The position numbers and the translations under genes were made by a program. From Hydrogenophaga palleronii_A (lineage in GTDB: Bacteria > Pseudomonadota > Gammaproteobacteria > Burkholderiales > Burkholderiaceae_C), in assembly GCF_031457455.1 (NCBI RefSeq), contig NZ_JAVDWU010000001.1, positions 310,001 through 374,000 on the forward strand: a DNA stretch of 64,000 nucleotides, read 5' to 3'. How positions within the stretch are numbered: position 1 is the stretch's first letter; each line of letters begins with the position of its first letter. This document shows, piece after piece, positions 15,889-25,496 of this stretch. The notes beneath the pieces are model-generated. The model did no database searches, had not been told where the DNA came from, and saw only the letters and a list, made by a program, of their open reading frames with translations.

Positions 15889-16902
15889 TCAGGCCGCCGC
15901 ACAGGTTTCCTGGCTGGACGTCAGAACGGCTGGGGTGCCTGCTTGTTGGAGGCGGGTGCGCAATACCCGCTCGAAGTGACTTGGGTCGTGGGCCTGCAGC
16001 ATGGCGGCTTCCCGTGGCAGGTGCAGATCCCACAGGCGCGAAATCCAGAACCGGAACGCACCGGCACGCAGCGTGGCAGGCAGCAGTTGCCGTTCGGTCG
16101 CCGTGAGCGGGCGCACCGATTGGTAAGCCGCCAGCAATGCCTGCGCACGCGCGGGGTCGTGTGCCCCGTCGTCGCTGTCGGCGCTGTGCCGCACGCACCA
16201 GTCGTTGAGGCACACGGCCAGGTCAAACAGGAAGGTGTCGCAACCGGCGAAATAAAAGTCGAACAGCCCGGTGAGCTCGCCGTCCTCGAACATCACGTTG
16301 TCGCGGAAAAGATCGGCGTGGATGGGGCCGCGCGGCAGGGCCACACACGCAGGCGAGGCAGCCACATGGTTCTGGTAGGCCAGCTCGGACCGGATCAGGC
16401 TGGCCTGATCAGGGTCGAGAAAGGGCAGCACCACCGGAACCGTCTCGTTCCACCAGGACAGGCCGCGCAGGTTGGGCTGGGTGAGTTCGAAGTCGCGTCC
16501 GGCCAGGTGCATGCGCGCCAGCATCTCGCCCACGGCTTCGCAGTGCACCACAGAGGGCTGCAACTCGCTGTGACCACGCAGACGGTCCACGACCGCGGCC
16601 GGCTTGCCCTGGATCGTGTGCAGGATGTCGCCGTTGGCGTTGGCGGCCGGATCAGGCACGGGAATGCCCTTGCCCGCCAGGTGTTTCATCAGGTGCAGAT
16701 AAAACGGCAGTTGCTCGAACCCCAGCCGCTCGAACACGGTGAGCACATGCTGCAGCGTGACCCCATCGCGCTCGCTGGTGACGAAATAGTTGGTGTTCTC
16801 GATGCCGCCCTTGATGCCCTGCAGGTCGGTCAGATCGCCCAGATCGAGGGCGTGCAGCAAGGCAGCGGCTTCGGCAAACGCCACTTCGGTGTAAACGGCC
16901 AT
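15889..16902 (-). CDS. thrB: Homoserine kinase (APH/choline-kinase-like ThrB)
   Basis: 337 residues. Phosphorylates homoserine in threonine synthesis. It is the aminoglycoside-phosphotransferase-fold type found in Pseudomonas and Burkholderiales, not the GHMP type. The catalytic loop HADLFRDN supplies the Asp base and Asn. The metal-binding Asp is in FDFYFAG. The N-terminal segment IKGGIENTNYFV is characteristic. The order thrB-DUF2782-polA is conserved in Pseudomonas, which supports the call. The gene is about 14 bp downstream of the DUF2782 gene on the same strand. Confidence 0.92.
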   Translation of the reverse strand: MAVYTEVAFAEAAALLHALDLGDLTDLQGIKGGIENTNYFVTSERDGVTLQHVLTVFERLGFEQLPFYLHLMKHLAGKGIPVPDPAANANGDILHTIQGKPAAVVDRLRGHSELQPSVVHCEAVGEMLARMHLAGRDFELTQPNLRGLSWWNETVPVVLPFLDPDQASLIRSELAYQNHVAASPACVALPRGPIHADLFRDNVMFEDGELTGLFDFYFAGCDTFLFDLAVCLNDWCVRHSADSDDGAHDPARAQALLAAYQSVRPLTATERQLLPATLRAGAFRFWISRLWDLHLPREAAMLQAHDPSHFERVLRTRLQQAGTPAVLTSSQETCAAA

Positions 16903-16916
16903 GAAAGCAACCCGCT

Positions 16917-17255
16917 TCAGAAACTCAGGATGCGCCAGCTGCTGCGTCCGGCGTTACCGGTGCGTTGACCCGCCACATCGCCTTTGGACGATGGCACGCC
17001 TGGTTCGGTGGTGATCTGGTAGGCGGGGGCGCCGTTCTTGGGCCGCACCTCGATGCTCTTGGTCTGGCCGCCCACCCGCAGTTCGTCGATGCGCGAGAGT
17101 TCGTCTTCGTGGGTGATGCGTTCGATGCGATCGGCTGCCTGCGCGCGCTGCGCCGCGGCGGCCGCAGGCTCGGGGGCGGATGCTTGCTGTGCGGTGGCGG
17201 ACAGCACGGGCATGAGGGCCAGCGCGAGCATCAGGGGGCGGATTTGGGCGTTCAT
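16917..17255 (-). CDS. DUF2782 exported protein
   Basis: 112 residues. An N-terminal signal peptide ends near ATAQQA and is followed by an Ala/Gln-rich linker. A DUF2782-like domain then has RIDELRVGGQTKSIEVRP and PAYQITTEPG. The function is unknown. Location between thrB and polA matches the conserved gamma- and betaproteobacterial arrangement. It is divergent from polA with about 90 bp between the start codons. Confidence 0.75.
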   Translation of the reverse strand: MNAQIRPLMLALALMPVLSATAQQASAPEPAAAAAQRAQAADRIERITHEDELSRIDELRVGGQTKSIEVRPKNGAPAYQITTEPGVPSSKGDVAGQRTGNAGRSSWRILSF

Positions 17256-17345
17256 GCCGCATTGTAGGCAGGCTGAAGCTCCGTGAGCGCACCGGGGCTA
17301 CTTCCCCTGCCGGGTTGTTGTACCGATTTCCTACACAATCGTGCC

Positions 17346-20168
17346 ATGTCAGACGCCCAATCCCCCGCCCCCACCCTGTTGCTGGTCGACGGTTCCAGCT
17401 ACCTCTACCGCGCGTTCCACGCCATGCCCGACCTGAGGGCCGTGCCCGGCGACCCGGCGAGCCCGGCCACTGGGGCGATCCGCGGCATGATCAACATGAT
17501 GCAGAAGCTGCGCAAGGATGTGCGCGCCGACTATGCCGCCTGCGTGTTCGACGCCAAGGGGCCGACTTTCCGGGATGCGTTGTATCCGGCATACAAGGCC
17601 AATCGCTCGCCCATGCCCGACGACCTGCGCTCGCAGATCGGCCCCATCCACGAAGTGGTCAAACTGCTGGGCTGGCGTGTGCTGGACGTGCCCGGCGTGG
17701 AGGCCGACGACGTGATCGGCACGCTGGCCCACACCGCGGCGCAGCAGGGCATCACCTGCATCATTTCCAGCGGCGACAAGGATCTGAGCCAGTTGGTCAA
17801 CGAACACATCACGGTGATCGACACCATGAACGACCGCCGGCGTGACGTGGCCGGCGTGACGGCGGAATTCGGTGTGCCGCCCAGCCTGATGCTGGACTAC
17901 CAGACCCTGGTGGGCGACCAGGTGGACAATGTGCCCGGCGTGCCCAAGGTGGGCCCCAAGACGGCTGTGAAATGGCTGCTGGAATACGGCTCGCTGGAGG
18001 CACTGGTTGCTCGCGCAGACGAAATCAAGGGGGTGGCCGGCGAGAACCTGCGCAATGCGCTGGAGTGGCTGCCCAAGGGGCGCGAACTGCTCACCATCAA
18101 AACCGACTGCGATCTGGTGGAGCACGTCGTGGGACTGCCTTCGCTGGAAGCCCTCACGATCGGCGGGCAGGACTCCGAAGCGCTCAAGGCATTTGCCGAA
18201 ACCTATGGCTTCAAGGGCCTGGTCAAGACACTGGTGCAGCACGATGTGCCGCCTGAACTGATCGAGGAACACCAGGCCAAGGCAAAACCCGCAGGCAGGG
18301 CGGGCGGCGGCTCGCCGGGGCTCTTCGACGAGCCCGATCTGAGTGGCAGCACCGAGCGCCCCAGCAACCTGAAGTACGACACCATCCTCACCTGGGCGAT
18401 GTTCGACGACTGGCTGCAGCGCGTGTTGGCGGCCGATCTGGTGGCGGTGGACACCGAAACCACCTCGCTCGACGAGATGCGTGCCGAGATCGTGGGCATC
18501 AGTTTCAGCGTGAAGCCGGGCGAAGCCGCCTACATCCCCTTGCGCCACGCGGGGCCGGATGCGCCCGAGCAACTGCCCTTTGACGAGGTGCTGGCGAAGC
18601 TCAAACCCTGGCTGGAGAACCCCAAGCACGCGAAACTGGGCCAGCACGTGAAGTACGACCGCCACGTGTTCGCCAACCACGGCATCGAGGTGCAAGGCTA
18701 TGTGCACGACACCATGCTGCAGAGCTATGTGCTGGAAGTGCACAAGCCGCACGGCCTGGCCAGCCTGGCCGAGCGGCACCTGGGCCGCCAGGGCATCAGT
18801 TACGAAGACCTGTGCGGCAAAGGCGCGCACCAGATTCCGTTTTCGCAGGTCGATGTGGCCAAGGCAGCCGAGTATTCGTGTGAAGACAGCGACCAGACGC
18901 TGGACGTGCACCTGGCGCTGTGGCCGCAACTGCAGGCCGATGACAAACTGAAGTTTGTGTATGAACTCGAAATCGCCAGCAGCGAAGCGCTCTACCGCAT
19001 CGAGCGCAACGGCGTGCTGATCGATGCGCCCACGCTGGCAAAACAGAGCCACGAACTGGGTTCGCGTATCCACGCGCTGGAGCAAGAGGCCTACGAGATT
19101 GCCGGCCAGCCCTTCAACCTCAGCAGCCCCAAGCAGCTCGGCGAGATCTTCTTCGACAAACTCGGCCTGCCGGTGATCAAAAAAACCGCCACCGGCGCGC
19201 GCAGCACCGACGAAGAGGTGTTGGAAAAGCTGGCCGAGGATTACCCCTTACCCGCCAAGATCCTGGAGCACCGAAGCCTCTCCAAGCTCAAGGGCACCTA
19301 CACCGACAAGCTCACACTGCTCACCCTGCCGCGCACCGGCCGTGTGCATACCCACTATGCGCAAGCGGTGGCCGTGACCGGCCGACTTTCCAGCAACGAC
19401 CCCAATCTGCAGAACATCCCCATCCGCACACCCGAAGGCCGGCGCGTGCGAGAGGCCTTTGTGGCCCCGCCGGGTCACGTGATTGCCAGTGCCGACTACT
19501 CGCAGATCGAATTGCGCATCATGGCCCACATCAGCGGCGACGAAGCCCTGCTGCGCGCCTTTCACGAAGGCATTGACGTGCACCGCGCCACAGCAGCAGA
19601 GGTGTTCAGTGTGGACGCTGCGCAGGTGAGCAGCGAGCAGCGCCGCTACGCCAAGGTGATCAACTTCGGGCTGATCTATGGCATGAGTGCCTTCGGGCTG
19701 GCCAAGGCGCTGAGCATCGACAACACGGCCGCCAAGAACTACATCGCTCGCTATTTCGAGCGCTTTGCCGGCGTGAAGCAGTACATGGACGACACCAAGG
19801 CTCAGGCCAAAGCCCAGGGTTATGTTGAAACCGTGTTCGGCCGACGTCTGTACCTGCCCGAGATCAACAGCCCCAACGGCCCGCGCCGAAGCGGGGCCGA
19901 ACGCGCTGCCATCAACGCCCCCATGCAGGGCACGGCGGCCGACCTGATCAAGCTCAGCATGGTGGCGGTGCAGAAAGCGCTGGACGCCGACCAGCGCGGC
20001 ACCAAAATGATCATGCAGGTGCACGACGAACTGGTGTTCGAAGTGCCCGAGGGCGAGGTGGAATGGCTCAAGACCAGCATTCCTCAGCTCATGGCCGGTG
20101 TGGCTGAGCTCAAGGTGCCGCTGCTGGCCGAAGTGGGGGTGGGGCCGAACTGGGACAAGGCGCACTGA
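17346..20168 (+). CDS. polA: DNA polymerase I
   Basis: 940 residues with all three domains. The 5'-3' exonuclease is at the N-terminus (LLVDGSSYLYRAFHA, GVEADDVIGTLA, SGDKDLSQLV). The 3'-5' exonuclease has intact DTETTSLD and the late SCEDSDQT motif, so proofreading is likely active. The polymerase has motif A DYSQIELRIMAH, motif B RRYAKVINFGLIYG and motif C MQVHDELVFEVPE. The frame is open from 17283. The ATG at 17346 gives the family N-terminus and is used here. A 12-bp palindrome (TCCCTGCAGGGA) sits just after the stop. Confidence 0.96.
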   Translation: MSDAQSPAPTLLLVDGSSYLYRAFHAMPDLRAVPGDPASPATGAIRGMINMMQKLRKDVRADYAACVFDAKGPTFRDALYPAYKANRSPMPDDLRSQIGPIHEVVKLLGWRVLDVPGVEADDVIGTLAHTAAQQGITCIISSGDKDLSQLVNEHITVIDTMNDRRRDVAGVTAEFGVPPSLMLDYQTLVGDQVDNVPGVPKVGPKTAVKWLLEYGSLEALVARADEIKGVAGENLRNALEWLPKGRELLTIKTDCDLVEHVVGLPSLEALTIGGQDSEALKAFAETYGFKGLVKTLVQHDVPPELIEEHQAKAKPAGRAGGGSPGLFDEPDLSGSTERPSNLKYDTILTWAMFDDWLQRVLAADLVAVDTETTSLDEMRAEIVGISFSVKPGEAAYIPLRHAGPDAPEQLPFDEVLAKLKPWLENPKHAKLGQHVKYDRHVFANHGIEVQGYVHDTMLQSYVLEVHKPHGLASLAERHLGRQGISYEDLCGKGAHQIPFSQVDVAKAAEYSCEDSDQTLDVHLALWPQLQADDKLKFVYELEIASSEALYRIERNGVLIDAPTLAKQSHELGSRIHALEQEAYEIAGQPFNLSSPKQLGEIFFDKLGLPVIKKTATGARSTDEEVLEKLAEDYPLPAKILEHRSLSKLKGTYTDKLTLLTLPRTGRVHTHYAQAVAVTGRLSSNDPNLQNIPIRTPEGRRVREAFVAPPGHVIASADYSQIELRIMAHISGDEALLRAFHEGIDVHRATAAEVFSVDAAQVSSEQRRYAKVINFGLIYGMSAFGLAKALSIDNTAAKNYIARYFERFAGVKQYMDDTKAQAKAQGYVETVFGRRLYLPEINSPNGPRRSGAERAAINAPMQGTAADLIKLSMVAVQKALDADQRGTKMIMQVHDELVFEVPEGEVEWLKTSIPQLMAGVAELKVPLLAEVGVGPNWDKAH

Positions 20169-20258
20169 GGATCCCTGCAGGGACGCGTGTGAGGCGCTGC
20201 CTGGTGGGGGTCATGGACAGGCAGGCTGGCCGGGCGCCGGGACGGGCGAGTGTCGGCT

Positions 20259-21353
20259 TCAACGACCGCTGGTCAGCATTGCTTCGATCGCCTCACCCAG
20301 CTCGATCACCGCCATCGCGTAGTAGCTGCTCCAGTTGTAACGGGTCACCGCGTAGAAGTTGTCGGTGCCCAGCACATAGCTGCGCGGCGCATCGCCGTTT
20401 TCCAGTTCGACCAGGGCCATTTTCCCGATGTGCTGTTGCGCCTGCTCCTGCAGGATCAGGCCCTTGTTGGTCAGGCTCTCGACATCGAAGCTGGGCAGGA
20501 TGTCGGGCGCCAGCAGGGTGGGCAGATCGAGCCGGGTGTGGTCGAAGGCGACGGGGTAGTGGGTGGGCATGCCGGGGTGCCAGCCGAAAGCCTTGAAATA
20601 GTTCGCTACCGACCCGATCACATCGGCCTGGCTGTTGAACAGGTCGATGCGGCTGTCGCCGTCGAAGTCGATGGCGTACTTGTTCCAGCTGCTGGGCATG
20701 AACTGTGGCCAGCCCATGGCCCCCGCATAGCTGCCGCGAAACGTCTGCGGGTCCACGCCGCTGCGGTCTGCGAGGCTGAGGAACTGTTCCAGCTCGTCCC
20801 TGAAGAACTCGGTGCGCACGGCTGCCCTGGGGTGGGCGGTCGGGAAGTCGAAGGCCAGCGTGCTCAGCGCGTCGATCACGCGGAAATTGCCGGTGTGGCG
20901 GCCATAGAGCGTTTCCACCCCGATGACACCTACGATCAGGCTGGCGGGCACGCCAAATTCACTTTCGGCGCGGGCCAGGGTGTCACGGTTGTCCTGCCAG
21001 AAGCGCAAGCCGGCATTGAGCCGCGTGGGTTCGATGAACCGGGCCCGGTAGGCCGCCCAGTTTTTGGGCGTTCCACTGGGTGCGGGGGACATGAGGCGAA
21101 CCACATTGGGCAGGTGCTGCGCCTGCCCGATCTGCTGGCGCACCCATGTGGGGTCCAGATTGCGCCGCGCGGCCAGGTCGTCGGCAAAGGCCATGGCGCC
21201 GCTGTGCTGGTGATAAAAGAAAGCGGGCGCCTGGGCCGCTGGACGCGTCTTGGACGCACCGCTGTTGGCGAAGGCACCCGTGCCAGCCGCCAGACCCACA
21301 CCCAAAGTCAAGGCCGCCACGGCAACCGGGCGGACACAACCAAACCTGAACAT
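20259..21353 (-). CDS. mltB: Membrane-associated lytic murein transglycosylase B
   Basis: 364 residues. Cleaves peptidoglycan glycan strands in the periplasm. A hydrophobic N-terminus (about 1-28) acts as signal. The catalytic Glu is E147 in GVIGVETLYGRHTG. Other family marks are SYAGAMGWPQFMPSSW, DFDGDSRIDL and SVANYFKAFGWHPG. The frame extends to 21377, but the ATG at 21353 overlaps the stop of the upstream transglutaminase gene (TGATG), giving translational coupling and a better signal peptide. It is the last gene of the moxR-DUF58-tgpA-mltB operon. Confidence 0.9.
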   Translation of the reverse strand: MFRFGCVRPVAVAALTLGVGLAAGTGAFANSGASKTRPAAQAPAFFYHQHSGAMAFADDLAARRNLDPTWVRQQIGQAQHLPNVVRLMSPAPSGTPKNWAAYRARFIEPTRLNAGLRFWQDNRDTLARAESEFGVPASLIVGVIGVETLYGRHTGNFRVIDALSTLAFDFPTAHPRAAVRTEFFRDELEQFLSLADRSGVDPQTFRGSYAGAMGWPQFMPSSWNKYAIDFDGDSRIDLFNSQADVIGSVANYFKAFGWHPGMPTHYPVAFDHTRLDLPTLLAPDILPSFDVESLTNKGLILQEQAQQHIGKMALVELENGDAPRSYVLGTDNFYAVTRYNWSSYYAMAVIELGEAIEAMLTSGR

Positions 21354-23365
21354 CAACGATTTTTCTCCCTGGGCCACACAAGCTGTCTGAATTCAGAACG
21401 AAGTGTACCGAGGGAGTGTGTGCTGGACTTGCTGTAGCGCTGTGCTTCGAGTTTGAGCAACCATTGTTTCAAGGGGGTGGCTTCCTCCGCGGCAAAGCGT
21501 TGTTCCACCAGCGTGGCCAAGGCGCGTGGCGGCAGGTGCTCGGTTTGGCTCAGGCCCAGCTTGTCAAGCTGGTGTCGAGCCTGCTGCAGCAGCCGCAGCC
21601 AGGGGTCGTGCTGCTGGCGCTCCCACAAGGTCCATGCGGCGCCGGCCAGACTCACCAGCACGATCACGCCGAGCAGCACATAGGCCAGGTCGGTCCAGCG
21701 CGGGGAATCGAAGCCCAGGTTCTTGAGCAGTTCCAGCTGGCGCCCCTGGGTGTAGTTCAGGATCCACTGGTTCCACCGGTTGTTGACCGCTTCCCAGAAG
21801 TCTCGCAATTGAGTCGCCAGCGAAGGGTTGAGGTTGCGGAAGGCCGATGCCAGGGCGCCTTCTGCCGGGCGCAACCGGTCCAGCGAACCGATGCGCCATT
21901 CAGCCACGGCGGCGGTGGGGTCCACCCGTACCCAGCCCTGCCCCGCGAACCAGACCTCGGCCCAGGCGTGGGCATCACGCTGGCGCACGGTCCAGTAGTT
22001 GTCGATCGCGTTGAGTTCGCCCCCCTGGTAGCCGGTCACGATGCGTGCGGGGATGTCCATGGCGCGCATCAGGATCACGAAGGCGGAGGCGATGTGTTCG
22101 CAGAAACCCTCCTTGCGATCGAACCAGAATTCGTCGGCCGTGTGCTCGCCGTAGAGCCCGGGATCCACCGTGTAGACGTAGCCGCCGGTGCGCAATTGCC
22201 CCAGCGCTGCCTGTACCAGGGCCTGGGCGTGCTCGGGACCCGAGCCGTGCTGGCGCCGGAGTTCCTGGGCCATCGCCAGCGTGCGCGGGTTGAAACCGCC
22301 GGGCAGCTCCGTGTGGTCTTGCAGGGCCACCTGCTGGCTGCGTGGCCCATGGCGGAAGTCCGGGTAGCTTTCTACCCGGAAGCGCACCAGGTCGTTCATG
22401 GGCCGGCGCGTCATCCATTGCAGGTCTGCCGTCATGAGTGGCACGGCGCCGGGCAGCGTGGGCGCGGTGGGCGTGGCCTCCAGGACGAACAGCCAGGGTT
22501 GGTTGGTGGGCTCCTGGATCACCTCGTAGCGGACCGGCTCACCGCGCACCGCGAGTTCTGGTTGAAGCTGCATGGACGCGGGGAATCCTGTTCGCAGGCC
22601 GCGCCATTCCCGACCATCAAAATCGCTGAACACCGGGCCTCTGAAATACAGCGCGCCCAGCGGTGGTACCTGGTCGTCGAATCGCACTCTCAGCGCGATC
22701 TCGTCGACTTCCATCAGGCGGGCCACGTCGCCGATTCGCATGCGCTCAGACAAACCGGTGCGCCCGGTCATGGCATCGCTGGGTACCCCCCAGAGCGGCG
22801 CAAATCGCGGGAACAGCATGAACAGCACCAGCATGACCGGTGCCCCCATCAGAGCCATGCCGCCTGCGGTGCGCGCGGCCAGCAGCAGGGGCGGGCGGCC
22901 CACCGGCATGTGGGCATTGACCAGCGCGGTCAGCAGTCCCAGCAGCGCGAGCAGGATGCCCGCTGCCGTCAACAGCGACTGGGAATAGAAGAAGTGGGTG
23001 AGCAGTGTGAAGAACGCCAGGAAGAACACCACGAAGGCGTCGCGCCGGGCGCGCATTTCCAGCGTCTTCAGCGCCAGAAGCACCACGATCAGCGTGACGC
23101 CCGCATCCCGCCCCAGCAGTGAACCGTGTGTGGCCCAGGTGGCTGCCAGGGTAAGGGTCAGCAAGCCTGCGCGCCAGAACCAAGCCGGCAGCGGCAGGCC
23201 GCGCAGCGCCAGCGTGGCCCGCCAGATCAACACCCCGGCTGTCAGCCCGGTGCACCACCAAGGGATGTGGCCGATCTGCATGAAGGCCACCCAGCCCACC
23301 ACGACCACCAAAAAAAGCGTGTCGCGGGTGTCGCGTGGGAGAGAAGACAGTGACAGGACAGCCAT
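21353..23365 (-). CDS. tgpA: TgpA-type transglutaminase membrane protein
   Basis: 670 residues. Six or more N-terminal TM helices (about 15-185, DUF3488 region) precede a periplasmic transglutaminase-core domain. Its Cys-His-Asp triad is visible in EGFCEHIASAFVILMRA, RDAHAWAEVWF and VDPTAA. A further TM lies near residue 555 (VLLGVIVLVSLAGAAW), followed by a cytoplasmic tail. TgpA is essential in Pseudomonas aeruginosa and is linked to the cell envelope. The location after moxR and DUF58 genes is the standard context. A palindromic repeat separates it from DUF58. Confidence 0.9.
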   Translation of the reverse strand: MAVLSLSSLPRDTRDTLFLVVVVGWVAFMQIGHIPWWCTGLTAGVLIWRATLALRGLPLPAWFWRAGLLTLTLAATWATHGSLLGRDAGVTLIVVLLALKTLEMRARRDAFVVFFLAFFTLLTHFFYSQSLLTAAGILLALLGLLTALVNAHMPVGRPPLLLAARTAGGMALMGAPVMLVLFMLFPRFAPLWGVPSDAMTGRTGLSERMRIGDVARLMEVDEIALRVRFDDQVPPLGALYFRGPVFSDFDGREWRGLRTGFPASMQLQPELAVRGEPVRYEVIQEPTNQPWLFVLEATPTAPTLPGAVPLMTADLQWMTRRPMNDLVRFRVESYPDFRHGPRSQQVALQDHTELPGGFNPRTLAMAQELRRQHGSGPEHAQALVQAALGQLRTGGYVYTVDPGLYGEHTADEFWFDRKEGFCEHIASAFVILMRAMDIPARIVTGYQGGELNAIDNYWTVRQRDAHAWAEVWFAGQGWVRVDPTAAVAEWRIGSLDRLRPAEGALASAFRNLNPSLATQLRDFWEAVNNRWNQWILNYTQGRQLELLKNLGFDSPRWTDLAYVLLGVIVLVSLAGAAWTLWERQQHDPWLRLLQQARHQLDKLGLSQTEHLPPRALATLVEQRFAAEEATPLKQWLLKLEAQRYSKSSTHSLGTLRSEFRQLVWPREKNR

Positions 23366-23394
23366 GTCAGAGAGCGCAACGGCGCGAGGTGGTA

Positions 23395-23490
23395 CATGCC
23401 ACGGCAGCCGTGGAACTGGCTTCGCCAGGCCACAGGTTGCGTCTCCCTCCCGCAGGAGAGGGGGAAGACGCGAAGCGGCGCAGGGGGTGA
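23395..23490 (-). repeat. Palindromic repeat copy between DUF58 and tgpA
   Basis: In DUF58 orientation the element begins CACCCCCTGCGCCGC, 2 nt after the stop codon. It continues with hairpins formed by the CTCCC/GGGAG arms and the CTGGC-TTCG-GCCAG arms. It lies inside the operon, so transcripts reaching tgpA must cross it. Confidence 0.8.
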
Positions 23491-23491
23491 T

Positions 23492-24553
23492 TCATACCAG
23501 GGCCAGCGCTTTCAGACAACGTGAGCGGTGGGACGGGCCCTGGTCCGGCGACAGCTCGCGACCGGGCAGCCGCAGGCCGTAGTCCATGCCCAGCTGATCG
23601 GCCATGATGACCCAGGCCGTCAGCCGGGACAGGCGGGCTTCGTGGTCTGCGAGCCCGCATTGGGCATGATCCAGCCAGAGCTGATGGCGCTGTGTGGAGA
23701 GCGCATCGCGGCTGACCAGATCGGTGCGCCCCGCGGCAAACGCCTGGGCCGCTTTTTTCCAGACCACGGCGCGGATGGGATCGCCGCGCCGGTAGGCCCG
23801 CACCCCGTCAAATTCCCCGGTGCTTTCCACGCGGGCAGTCCCCTGGTGCCCGGCTTGCGGCTCCCCTGCGGGCAGGGGCGGTGCGTGGGCTTCCACGGCG
23901 GGATAGATCAGCACCTGTGAAGCAGGGCGCCACACCGTCCAGACACGGAAAGTGCCCAGTGGGTACATCGTGGTGGCCATCAGTGGTGGCAGGCGGTGCA
24001 GACCCCGCTGCAGGGCCGGCCAGGCCACCCGCACCTGGGCGCTTCCCTGCGCGGGCACATCCGCCCAGCCCAGTGGTGTGGTCCGGGTGTCCTGGTCGAC
24101 CACGCCCAAGCCGATACCGTAGCGTATGCCCTTGCGTTCGCTGACCAGGCGGATGTCAAGCGATACCGCCTGGCCCACATGAACGGGGGCGGGGGGCGAG
24201 AGATGCAGCGTAAGGCCGCGCAGATTGCCGTGGCAGACGTACATGCCGACCAGCGCGCAGCCGGCCAGCAGGAACGTGAGCAGATAGCCCAGATTGAGCT
24301 GGTAGTTGATGCTGGCCACCAGCAACAGGGCGAGCGTGAAGGCCAGCATCCAGCCCGGGCGCGACGGGAGGATGTAGACGTTGCGCTGGGTCAGCGTGAG
24401 GGTGTCGGTGCGAGGCAGGCGGTCGTGCCACCAGGAGCGCAGACGTGCTTTGCCGGCACGAACCGGGTGGGCCCATCCCGAAACACCGCGGACCCGGCTC
24501 TGCGGCGCTGCCCCCTGGGCGGAGGCGCCCAAGGCGCTTCGGCGGAGGGTCAT
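23492..24553 (-). CDS. DUF58 domain protein
   Basis: 353 residues. DUF58 proteins accompany MoxR ATPases and TgpA transglutaminases in envelope-related operons; the biochemical role is unclear. Two TM helices near 75-115 (GWMLAFTLALLLVASINYQL, then LLTFLLAGCALVG) are followed by a beta-rich region. The DUF58 signature is GEFDGVRAYRRGDPIRAVVWKKAA. The start codon overlaps the moxR stop (ATGA). Residues about 2-29 are encoded by a copy of the palindromic repeat, so the native N-terminus probably began near TLTLTQRNVYILPSRPGW. Confidence 0.82.
   Translation of the reverse strand: MTLRRSALGASAQGAAPQSRVRGVSGWAHPVRAGKARLRSWWHDRLPRTDTLTLTQRNVYILPSRPGWMLAFTLALLLVASINYQLNLGYLLTFLLAGCALVGMYVCHGNLRGLTLHLSPPAPVHVGQAVSLDIRLVSERKGIRYGIGLGVVDQDTRTTPLGWADVPAQGSAQVRVAWPALQRGLHRLPPLMATTMYPLGTFRVWTVWRPASQVLIYPAVEAHAPPLPAGEPQAGHQGTARVESTGEFDGVRAYRRGDPIRAVVWKKAAQAFAAGRTDLVSRDALSTQRHQLWLDHAQCGLADHEARLSRLTAWVIMADQLGMDYGLRLPGRELSPDQGPSHRSRCLKALALV
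24463..24549 (-). repeat. Palindromic repeat variant inside the DUF58 5' coding region
   Basis: Directly after the moxR stop codon the minus strand reads CCCTCCGCCGAAGCGCC. GGGCGCC/CCGCCC hairpin arms, a CCCAGGGGG-type core and a CCGGGTCCGCGG segment follow, a variant of the repeat seen elsewhere. Here it lies within the first 29 codons of the downstream gene instead of a non-coding spacer. Confidence 0.6.
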
Positions 24554-25470
24554 GGCAGCGGGGTGGCCTCGACCATGGCGCGCACCTGTTCTACCGCGCC
24601 ACGACCTGCATCGCTCACCGGAACGAGACGGTGTGCCACCGTCTGGGGCAGGATGGCGGCAATGTCGTCGGGGGCCACGTAGTCGCGCCCGCTCAGGAAG
24701 GCCTGTGCCTTGGCCGAGCGCACCACGGCCAGTGCGGCGCGGGGTGACAGGCCTTGCGCAAACCAGCGGCCCGATCGCGTGGCGGAAACCAGGTCTTGCA
24801 GGTAGTCCAGCACCGGCTCTGCGGTGTGCACCGCGCTGACTGCTTGTTGCAGGCGTGCGAGGTCAGCAGGCGTGAGCACTGGCTGCAGCTTCTCCAGCAT
24901 GTCGCGCCGGTCCTGGCCGCGCAGCAGTTCTCGCTCGGCGGCTCGGTCGGGGTAGCCCAGCGAGAGGCGCATGTGGAAACGGTCCAGCTGGGACTCGGGC
25001 AAGGCGTAGGTGCCCAACTGGTCATGCGGGTTCTGTGTGGCGATCACGAAGAACGGCGTCGGCAGCGCGCGTGTGGCACCTTCGACCGTGACCTGCTTCT
25101 CTTCCATCGCTTCGAGCAGGGCGCTCTGGGTCTTGGGGCTGGCGCGGTTGATTTCATCGGCCAGCAGCACCTGGGCGAACACCGGGCCGGGATGGAACAC
25201 GAAGCCTTCGCGACCACGCTCGTAGACGGACACGCCCACCAGGTCGCTGGGCATGAGATCGGCGGTGAACTGGACCCGCGAGAACTGCAGCCCAAAAGAG
25301 CGCGAAAGGGCGTGCGCAAGCGTGGTTTTGCCGACGCCCGGCACGTCTTCAATCAGCAGGTGACCGCCCGCCAGCAGACAGGCCACGCAGTCCGCCACTT
25401 GCTGGCTCTTGCCCACAATGACCGTGTTAAGCTGATTCAAGAGTTGGTGTAATTTTGTATCGGCGTGCAT
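24550..25470 (-). CDS. moxR: MoxR-family AAA+ ATPase
   Basis: 306 residues from the chosen start. Visible AAA+ elements are Walker A EDVPGVGKTTLA, Walker B LLADEINRASPKTQ, sensor 1 FVIATQNPHDQLGTY and the Arg-rich SQLDRFHMRL, with a C-terminal lid domain. MoxR ATPases act as chaperones for the maturation of partner complexes, often with DUF58 proteins. The frame also offers an ATG at 25482; neither start has a strong RBS, and 25470 leaves a 26-bp gap to the divergent hydrolase gene. The gene heads the moxR-DUF58-tgpA-mltB operon. Confidence 0.88.
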   Translation of the reverse strand: MHADTKLHQLLNQLNTVIVGKSQQVADCVACLLAGGHLLIEDVPGVGKTTLAHALSRSFGLQFSRVQFTADLMPSDLVGVSVYERGREGFVFHPGPVFAQVLLADEINRASPKTQSALLEAMEEKQVTVEGATRALPTPFFVIATQNPHDQLGTYALPESQLDRFHMRLSLGYPDRAAERELLRGQDRRDMLEKLQPVLTPADLARLQQAVSAVHTAEPVLDYLQDLVSATRSGRWFAQGLSPRAALAVVRSAKAQAFLSGRDYVAPDDIAAILPQTVAHRLVPVSDAGRGAVEQVRAMVEATPLP

Positions 25471-25496
25471 GCCGCGAACCATACCGCAAAACCCCC

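Noticed and set aside
17349..19085. 578-codon minus-strand frame opposite polA
   Set aside because: Antisense shadow of polA with His/Gln/Val-rich low-complexity translation.
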